A stretch of 64,000 nucleotides of DNA from positions 7,874,001 through 7,938,000 of the forward strand of contig NC_058193.1 in the NCBI RefSeq assembly GCF_907165205.1. Direction: 5' to 3'. The stretch is from Coccinella septempunctata. Its lineage: Eukaryota; Arthropoda; Insecta; Coleoptera; Coccinellidae. This document shows positions 47,801 to 58,400 of the stretch, piece after piece. How positions within the stretch are numbered: position 1 is the first letter of the stretch; the number at the start of each line of letters is the position of its first letter. Below the pieces are notes generated by a model. It ran no database searches, was not told where the DNA came from, and saw only the letters and a list, made by a program, of their open reading frames with translations. Made by a program: the position numbers and the translations under genes.

Positions 47801-50800
47801 TAGAATCAAGATTAGCGGCTTGGTTTCAACAGCCCACTTTCATAGAAATGTGAGTAACTGGTTGGATAATTATTTTCAGAAAGATGGATCGGACGTAATG
47901 AGCCAGTCAGTTGGCCTCCACGGAGCCCCGATATTACCCCTTTGGACTACTTCGTATGGGGGTTTTTGAAAGAAATCGTATATATGACTCCTGTGAATTC
48001 AAAAGAAAAACTTATTGGCCGTATTCAAAACGCTTGCGACGAATTGAGAAATCGAAATTTAGCTGCTGCTGTCGGATCTATTAGACGTCGATGTGAATTA
48101 TGTGTTCAGCAAAATGGGTCATATTTCGAACATCTTCTTTAAGTTCGTTTTGACTGTGGTTGTTAATTCTTTTTTTTTTTTAGTTACACGTTTCGTTCAC
48201 AAAAATAGTCTTATTATTATTATTATGTACCTACCATATCAAATTTTGGCGATTTCTTTATGCATGAGAATGTGTTTTATTTTTTTAACCGGAAACGGTG
48301 CCTCGTACAGCAAAAAGTCAAGAAACCGAATTTCCTCCAAATTAAATAAGGATTGGAAAAGTAATTTTTATTGTCGGAAAAACCAGTGGCGTATCATTTT
48401 TTTATCTGAAAATATTCAATCTCGCTGCAGTACGGACGCCACTGGTAGAATAGAAAAGAAATGATGTTATGCAAAAAGTGCTCCTTGACGCTCAAAACGT
48501 ATGTCTCAAATTTCATAAAAATATTTCAAGCAGTGTGAAAGTTATTAATAAAAAACATTTTTTTTCTATAATTTTAACACCCCGTATCTCGGAGAGGAAA
48601 CATTTCTCGACATATGTTTATATGACAAACTAGGGCTTATTTTTGATGTAGAATACGTGGTTAAAATTTCTTGGTTACGATCCGGACCACCCTGTATTTG
48701 ACAGCGTCTGTTTCAAAATAGCGACCACCCCTGTTGGCAGACGCTAGTTACATATTAGAATCCTCCTATCTTCATATAAAAGACCCATGGTTCATCTTGT
48801 GATATCATATTACACTGATACTAGGAATTATCCTATGAGTAGGGGAATAGTAGGTTACATGTAATATTAATTACGATAGTTAAGGCATTATTGTATTGAA
48901 TGTCGAGACTTTAACATTGTCCACTTCAACAATAGTCAATAAAGCTTTTTAAAAATCAAAGTTATTAATTCAGAAACATAAGTCGCTTACGATTTCAATT
49001 CAGTTAAGATCCTAGATCATTTTGACACAACATTCATCTTGATAACTATTAGAAAGTTTCAATCGATTTTTTCTCATCTTTTCAATTTTTTTTATCCCAT
49101 AAGGCGACCACTCACGCCCGGCAGACGGGCGGTTTCATGTTTTCGTAATAAAGTTGAACCAAAGTGCCAAACCAAACCTTTGGTAACTTATGAGGTAGTT
49201 GTTTTTGTTGCCAGCTCTCGGACTATTTCCATCGGAAATGAATATCGGAATGAATAATTTGAAATAATGTTCGAATCGTAATTCGAACATTATTTCGTTC
49301 GTAGAACAAGGGATGTACGGGGTTCACACAAAATTTACAATAACCTATTCAATAAACGAGAAAGGTTTGATTCAGGTGAAACACAATGCAACAATTTACA
49401 GGATAACGGGGTAGTTTATCGTGGTCTCTCCGTGGCAACCTTGGGTGTACACGCCAAGCATTACCAGCAGAAAGACTTCGAGACCTCTGCCGATTGGTTT
49501 CGGTCATCAGAAAGCCAGGCGACAGAAGTCTGCGGTAAACGGGAAAACTAAACGGAACACAACAGGGGTAGGACGGGATAGGCTACTGTGGTATTTCCGT
49601 GGCAACCTTGAGTGTACACGCCAAGCATTACCAGCGGAACGACTTCGAGACTTCCGTCGGTTGGTCTTGGTTCACTAAAGAGCCAGACGACAGGAGTCTG
49701 TGAAAGTCACGAAATCCAACTCAAAAATAAGTCAGAGCAGTATAGCATCAAGGAAAAGAAGAGCCGTAATCGAAACTGCTATACAAAAGAAAAAAGTAGA
49801 GCTAGAAATGTTAGACCTCCAATTAGAGCTGAAGCTGACCAAAATTGAGGAAAGTAAAGGGACGAGCGATTCCAGTTTCTAAGCAAGATGATGATTCCGA
49901 ATCGATACATGAGTCATTGGAGCCCAACATGGAAGAATGGATGGACGGACGCCTTCCATGGAATCACGGACAGGACCCATATTCGATAGGGAGAGAACAA
50001 GATAAGTACAGGACTGTCACAGGTTGAACGGATTAAATGAAAGCTGAAGAGAAAGTGAGAGTTTATATGTAGTTTTGACAGAAATCTATCTGCTTCTTCC
50101 ACCTCTCGAGAAGACCCAATTATTCTTCCTCAAATAACTAAGATCATGACAAGACAATCTCTGCCGAAATAATTACCGATATTTGATGAAAATCCTCTTG
50201 ACTGGCCAAACTTCATTTACCAGTACAGAAATACCTCACGAATTTGTGGATTCTCCGATGAAGAAAATCAGTTTCGTTTAGAAAAATGTTTAAAGCGAAA
50301 TGGCAGAAGCGTGGTTCAATCTCAACTCATATTACCTAAAAATGTAAATAAAGTTTTGGACTTACTTGAAACTAGATTTAGACGCGCAGAATATATTATT
50401 TCCATGTTGCTAGAAAAAATTAGAAGATTTCCACCAATCAAAGAAGAGAAATTGGAGTTTTTTGTCGAGTTTTCCAATGAGATCAAGAATTTTGTAGGTA
50501 CGGTACAATGTTTGGATGAGAACGATCATTTTCGCTATCCAATGTTGATCACAGAAACTTTGAACATATTCCTAAAATCAAAGTTGAAGTTGAATTGATC
50601 GAATTATCGAATTGGTTGGACGAAAAAGCAAATGCAAAAGCACAACTTCATGTTCCCAAGTTTGACAAACAGGAAAAGTACAAGTTGAATCGAGATGTCA
50701 CTTTGACAATATCAGGTAAAATTTTGAACAAAAGATGTTTTTGTTGTAACAGAGAAATTAATCCATTGAGTTCATGAGTAAAAATTTGTCAGTGGATGCT

Positions 50801-53800
50801 CGATGTTGATCGATGATTCAATTACATGTATTTTGTGACGCCTCTGAGAACTGTTATGCAGCAGTTGCCTATATAAGAGTTCAAGAATAACAAGCAATCC
50901 GAACCAACTTTGTCACCGCTAAGACTCCGTGACGACCCCTATCGATTCCCAGACTGGAACTGAAGAAAGAAATGAACTTGAACATATCTTTTCGTAGAAT
51001 TATAAGAAGTTATTTATTTCAACTGTAAAGTAGCCATGTTCAATGTTTCCAAGGTTTCAAAAAAAAAAAATATACGGAAAAAATATATATTGACAACTGA
51101 CGACAAATTTTCATTTTTGATCATATTTTGAAGAAGAACCTTCGACCGGATATAAACCTAATAATTACAGACTTCCGTCGGTTGGTCATCAGAGAGCCAG
51201 ACGACAGAAGTCTGCCTCAAACAGGGGAATTAACAATAAGTATTAATACTATTAAACAAATAAAAGAATGCAACTTTGAATCACTAAGTATGCGGTATCA
51301 AGAAAAGACTTACGGTTTACTCCGGTACGGTCACACCACTAAATCAAAAGCAACAAGAAAAAAAAATCGAGCAAGAATCCTGAATAATGAATATCAATAA
51401 TCGAGAATTAAGACCTAAATAAGAAATCAAGAGCTGAATAATGTATAATTTGTCGAACAAAAATTAAGACAATCGCCGAATAATCAATGACGTTCGACCG
51501 GTGGTGCGACCCTATTGATAAACTTCCAACATGTGGACGGTCATGTGACCAAAATTGCATCGAAAAATTCGGTATTCTCGAATATTCTACCCAGAAGAAA
51601 TATTCTCGGTTGCGGTTATCTCTTTATCGGTAAAAGAAACTGTCGTTATCTGTAATCCACGTTGTTTTATGCTGAATTCGGTGTGTTTTTCCGTCCACAG
51701 TGACTTTCTAGACACTTTTTCTTTGTTTTGGATTATAACGGCGGATTACTGATGGAAGTTCCAATTTTACGGAATTTGAATTTATTAATCAGGATTCTGA
51801 AAAATATTTCAAAACGAAATATCTAAATTAAAACTGAAATCTCCATCAGACGGTGTTGCATTGCTTCAACTGGAAAACTCAGAGAAACGGACATTTAAAA
51901 CGAGGCTCATCTCTTGAATTCATGGTATTTTGTTATTATATTTCGAATTTTCAATTTCATTTATACATTTCAATTTCATCAATTCTTAAATCAATGTGCA
52001 CACAAAATCAACCATATGTACATTAAAACCCCCCGTATATTTCAAATCCCTTTCGGCTTCATTTGAAGATTCCACGCATAGGAGTTTTCCACCTCTTGAG
52101 AACTGCTGAGTGCTAGACGCCAACCAAGCGATTTTCACAATTTACAAGTTATACATTCATTATCCACACAAAGATCAATCTCAATTACATGCAACAAGAA
52201 AAGATAGCATCCAGTTCCAATTTGTAGGGAATTCAGCCAAAATCACCACAGGTAGACAGGCCAGTTAAATCTAGATCGAAGGTAAGATTTGAAGTTTTTT
52301 ACCATCTCAAAATTATATACAGTCCACTGAAGTCAAAATCCTACACTAAGAGTGATAGAGTCGTTGCACTAACAGCCTTTTGCCGGATTCAGACACACAA
52401 TTTGCGTGATAATTTGTCGGCTTGTTGCCAGTACCATGAAAACATGTACTACCGTCAAGGTGGTTTTAAACCCAACGATCAAAGAGCAACAGCTAGAACA
52501 AGAGCATTATATGTTGATCTTTTAGTGTACACGAAAGCTCCTTTTCAGCGTTTCTACCAAAATATCAGCAAGCAAAAACGAGAACTAAAAAACAAGAATT
52601 CTCGCACAAGATAGATGGATGTTTGAATCAGACGAACGAATGCTCATTCAGGTAAATTTTGTGGTAGTTGGTGCTTCGTTATGTCCGACTCTGACAGCCA
52701 TATTCTATTTGCAAGAGCTGCACCGGCTGATCTGAAAACAACGTATCTTGTGCAGGAATTCTAGTTTTTAGTTCTAGTTTTTGCTCGCTGCTAATTTGGC
52801 AGCGCACAATGACCAATGTGTGCGATCAAAAAAATTAAACAGCATTTACTTTCGGTGAAGAAATTACTGAACTAATTTGATAAAACTCACCTGCCGGCGC
52901 ACAATACTTCAGGAAACCGCTGGCCGTGCCATTGAGATAATACTGCACTGACTGCCGGAACTTAGATGCCCTTTTGTCGTTTCCAAAGACTGCTTCAACC
53001 AGTGCATCCATAGAAGATGGTTGTGGCAAATTTTTTACGTAATCGGCTAATTGTCTCATATTTGCTTCAATTTTTGCCTTAAATAAAAGCATATTGGATA
53101 ACATTTATTTCTTTGAGAACACACAATCTACAGGATGTGCAGGTACATTTTCTGACGTTGAAGTAAAGGTTACAGTGTTATATGAAGTTTCAAATTTATT
53201 AAAGTTATACGGGGTGACATATCTCAATAAAATTTCGCAAGAAATGAGAAGTTCGGCGTATACCCAGACCCGGAGATTTTTTTTCCATATTTCGTATCTT
53301 GCACGTATCCTCTGTTATATGGTATCCCAGAAAACGGAATATTCGGGTGGCCCACAGGTTAATAGCATTTATCTTGTTTTTTGAATTCACCATTACGGGT
53401 TATCTACGAAATCATACCGGGAGGGTGAGCCGAGGTATAATCAAGTGCAATGCAAAAACCGTCGGACTATCCGCGTAGTGGCCAATATGACCTCCTTCTG
53501 GGCCTCAGAGACAAGAGAGTTTTCCAGCTGCAAAATTTCTGTATTCTCACATAGGCCTTCTTCAACAAGGCCATTAACGGAGATTATCAGCGGAACGACC
53601 ATAATAGACCTGAACTGATGCATTTTCTTCATTTCAAAGGATAGATCATAGTATTTCGTGATCTTCTCGGTGTAAGCCCTCGATATATTATCGTCAGATG
53701 GAACTGTTATGTCAATAATGAAACAATGCTTTTCTTCTTTTGTAATCAAGACGATATCGGGTCTATTGTTTGCTACAGATCTATCTATTAACATAGTCGT

Positions 53801-55396
53801 GTCCCAGTACAATTTATTTTGCACGTTCTCAAGAATCTCAGCTGGTAAGTATAGATGATTTTGAACTTTCCTTTCTAGGAGTCCGTACTTGAGTGCGATG
53901 GCTTGATGGTATATTTTAGCCATTTGGTTATTTCTGTCAATATATTCCCTTGGCGCTAGTATGGAGCAGGATGAGGTGACATGCTGGATGTGTTCTCTGC
54001 TCTGTCTGCATTTACGACATAGGTCAGAAGCTAAGTTCTGTCCTGCAATATTTTTCAGGTATGATCTAGTGGGAATTGCCTTATCTTGTATAGCGAACAG
54101 CCATATATATACTTCATTCAAATTTATTTTAGCAGTCGGTTGGCCATGAAATAATTTTCTCAAGTTTTTGTAACTAGAACAAAGTTAGGTTGGCACTCAT
54201 GAAATGTCCTTAATGTCATAACGCCGTTGCCACAACTAATATCAATTTTTATTACGAAAATGCCGAGAGTAATTGAAAAAAGAGACAGGGTTTCAGGAAG
54301 TGCTATTTAGAATTCAGGTCCGCTTATTCAAATAGTTATACCCTGATATTCTAAAATCCACAATACGTCAGACGATAGCGAACATATTCAATGTAAGAGA
54401 ATTTATATAATGTTTCATCTGAATCTAAACGACTTATATTTCAGCTGGATATTTCCACAATCACAAAAATTGTGAATGAAGAGGATGACAAAGAATTTCC
54501 TTCTATTGGGAGACCCAAAAAAGTGGTGGCATTTGAGAATTTTATGTTTGAGTGAATTAATGCGAAAAGTTGTGACGAGGCAGATTTTACCCCGCCACGA
54601 AAAGGAAATTTCTTCACCCATACTTGTATAATAAGACCAATCAACCGAAATATTTTTGAAGAAAACCGTTATATCATCATAGGGGGTCTTTACCGATTCA
54701 TATTATGTCATTGTTTTTCACCGATCAGTCCCATATTTGTAGCGGAGACCGTATATGTCCTTTGTTTTCAGAATGCATATATTTTATAATTCTTTCCGTT
54801 CAACCGTACATTTTCTGAGTCGAGAGAGGTCTTTCAACTTGTTCAGTTTTTCCTTCTCTTCAGTTCTTTCTGTCTCTTTCCGAGCCGGCTGATTGACCGG
54901 GCAATTTGAGTGCAGCCAATGGGGAAATGAGTTACCGATGGTGGGACAGTTTTCCCGGAGAGTGGTACTTCTTCGAGCCCTGTGCGGAAGGTCAAGAGCG
55001 AAATTAGTGGAGATCGAGCTGCCGAGAAAAGTGTGTAAGGTGTTATTGCCGTGAGTTGGAAATTACGTCAAGAAGTTTGAAAGTTTAAGGCAAGTCACTT
55101 GTAGTATTATTGTTTCTTACGTAGTGCATACCTGAGGGCTATTTTCCGCTTTCTTTAGTCTGTTGGACTGGCTGAGAATACTTACTAACCGTTTAAACTT
55201 GATCTAGTGATCGTAGACTGTGTAGAGTGCCGGCCATCTGTGTACGTGCGACCGCCGTGGGGTTCCCGTAGGACTTGGAGTTCCTACCGTAGTTTTGGTG
55301 CTTATTTTGTTAATATATTCCCGACTTCCGACCGATCAAGTTACAGGTTGACAATTCCTTCTGACCTGCTGTCTGACTGGCAGCCATTTTGTGGAC

Positions 55397-55483
<87 letters not shown>

Positions 55484-58400
55484 CCAGCACTGCCATTCGA
55501 CTGAGACCAGCCACTGTACCGATTTCCGCCGACAGAAGGAGTGACTTGCCAGGATCTCAACAGACCGAACTACCGTCTATTTTTACCGTACTCCTCTGGA
55601 GTGACCGTACAAAATTTAACCGTATTTACCGTCTATTTCAACCTTATTTTCCTGGAGAGACCGTGTTTCATCAGCCGCCCCACACTGACCAGGACGCCGG
55701 TTGACATCAATATTTGTTGAGACTTGTACATTTCTGTATATAATTTAATCCAGTAGGAATAAAGGACTACACATTTATTTTGTTGCCAGTTATTTTTGCC
55801 AGTGAGAGACAGTTCCCTAAATCAGTTAGAACTAGATTTTCGTCAGAAGAGGTAGGTACTCTTTTTGAACGATTAAAAACCGTCAGAAAGCAGAGACAAA
55901 GAAGACGCTACCACCCTAGTTTTCACTGCTACCCTTCTCCACTGATCATTCAAGTCTACCCGGGCTCTCTAATTTTTGGAGATTCTGTGAGAGACGTGGG
56001 GTTCCAGTGATTGCCCCACTGGCGCCCGAGCAAAGGTAAGGAGCGTTCAGGGTGAGAGAAAAAGCCCATCACAAAGTTTACTACAGGATTTTCGATAAAT
56101 GTCATCGGAGAATAAGTTGCGTAAAATGAATTTTTCTATTTTTCATTTGACTTGTCCTATACAATGTAAATGTCTTAAGATACTAATAAATACCTTATTA
56201 TTATTATTACATCAATGTATTAAGATGAATAGCCACAAATACGCTCAAGATGCCCTGTTACTTGTTTATTCATGTGAAATTTTGTTCAAAGATGAAGTTC
56301 ATCTCAACTTGAAACTTCCTTCAATTCCTTTCACTTATATTGATGCAAGATGATTTTTGTTGAAGAATTTAACATTCTTGTAATTATTTGTAAATCCTTC
56401 GGGAGATACCCATTCCCAACCACTGCATCATATGCATTTCATCTTCGGGTTAATATTTTTGAAATCTTAAATTGATGTAAGCCAAAGAAGATAACGAACA
56501 TTACCTCTCCTCAAGCTAGAGCATATTATGATATTATACTGATCTCTTGTATTTTCCATGCAAATAACTAGATTTGGTATGCCTTCAATCAGTTTGTATA
56601 AACTTCAATTATGTTCGTCACATATTTTCCGAAGAGATTCGACATTGTGATAAAATACGTAATAACTTTTACGTAGAACGGGCAACATAGCGTTGATTTA
56701 AAACCCAAAAATGTTTTGACAAGCTTTAGAACCCCACATTTTCGTACTATACAGAGTGAAATGTGTCAAATTTCCGTGGCCAACCGACTGCTAAAATAAA
56801 AGTTAATGAAGTATACATATATATACTCTTCTTATTCTAAGGCCTGAATTCAAAGAACAAGATAAATGCTATTACCATCTGGGCAATACCGGTATGAACA
56901 TACCGGGAATCGGTATTAACATACCGGGAATAATAGCCTGGTCAAAAACGGATTTAGAGAGATTAGATAGGATAGATAAGAACTTTGCTAACCAGGTGAG
57001 GAATGTTACATCCTAATTCATCAGTTGAAAGAGTGTATTTGCCAAGGAGTGAGGGAGGAAGAGGTTTGATTGATGATTTTGGAAGCGAAGGTTCACAAAG
57101 AAAAAGGCAACCTTAGGCAATACTTCAGAAGTAAGGGATCAGCTTTCCGTAGAGCAATTGTAGCTGTAGGACAGAAATTACACACAACTCAAGATGTCCA
57201 GGTGGTTAAAACAAAAATGTACGCTAAGCAAATATTAAAAGAGCAGTTTGAGGACACGAATTGCAGAATGTCTAATGCAGCACCGGAAAGAAGCAAAACA
57301 AGGAGTGGAAAATGGGGAAATATCATCAGTAGAAAAGTTGAACGGATTGGAGCGAATTATTTGAGGGAAAAAAAAAAGAAAATGGAGAAAATATAAAAAG
57401 TCCAAGAAAAAAGACTCAGGCTAATAATTGAAAAACTTTTTTTTGTACGGAATTCAGTTTAGAAAATTTAAAATATTTATTCCACAAAATATTCAATTTG
57501 AGGAATAAATATTTCAATTTTGGGGATGTGGTTATGATTTGAATTATATCTGTATAAAGCGGTGAACACATATGAGCGGCCGCAGCCACGATCACGATCA
57601 CGATCGAGAAGCGTCCCATGCGAATGTCATATTCCGCACATAATATCACGATCTGTTCAGCGATATAGTGGCGTTCAGTCGGGATGTCTCACGATCGTGA
57701 TCGTGATCGCGGCCGCGGCCGCTCATATGTGTTCACCGCCTAAGATGTCAAAAAAAATCTTAGGCTTTCTGTTCCAGGAGGCCGAAGATTTACATATTTT
57801 CTGTATAACATGCAGGGCTTGAAGCTGCAGCCATCATCGGTTATGGTGAATCTTTTGTTGTTAAATTTTTTGTTTGCCGCAATGTCACAATAACGTATTT
57901 TTCCATATCTTCTACATCATTCATGTTTAAGGAGAGAATTTCGTCACATCGACAACATCCAAAAATCCCAAATATTGTTACAATTTTCGCCAGCAACCAC
58001 TGGTCATCAGGAGCATGTAAAAGAAATTGTTCAGCCTCTTCTTTACTTAATACCTTGGCCTTTTTTGGCGTATAACGCTCATTTTTTCGTTTCAGAAACG
58101 GTATTACCTTTTGAAATCTGCAAATGACAACTAAACGTCATATTTTTCAATAAATTTTTTAAGGAAAACAAACCTGCGAACAGGGCCATTTTCTTTCATT
58201 TCCAAGCAGCATTTCAGCATAGACCATTTTGCCCATAAAATATTAGGGCTGAATCTAGCTGATAGTTGATTCAAGTAGACCAACAAAACATCTTCAGTTC
58301 AGACATGTTCATAGCAACGCTTCCATAGCTTACGACATTTGCGACAAATTATTGGGATTTTTTTGGAATTTAACTAACCGTTTTACAGATGAGAAACAAA

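Larger units (their letters stand above)
48732..51000 (+). mobile_element. BEL/Pao retrotransposon with a large internal deletion
   Basis: Putative 5' LTR 48732-49032, a 167 bp tandem duplication in the leader (49400-49702), gag 49740-50780 and a piece of the RNase H region at 50815-50975. Protease, reverse transcriptase and most of the rest are missing between 50780 and 50815. No 3' LTR was found. Confidence 0.75.

Noticed and set aside
49421..49678. 85-codon ORF upstream of the BEL gag
   Set aside because: Spans the two tandem leader repeats; the repeated peptide is a by-product of the duplication.
52402..52614. 70-codon plus-strand ORF
   Set aside because: Its 3' third is the arm of a foldback MITE; no motif in the rest.
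53094..53384. 96-codon plus-strand ORF
   Set aside because: Overlaps the 5' edge of FAM120 exon b on the other strand and shows no family.
55207..55560. Arg-Glu and Ser-Leu rich ORFs
   Set aside because: Products of the (GA)n tract inside the LTR.
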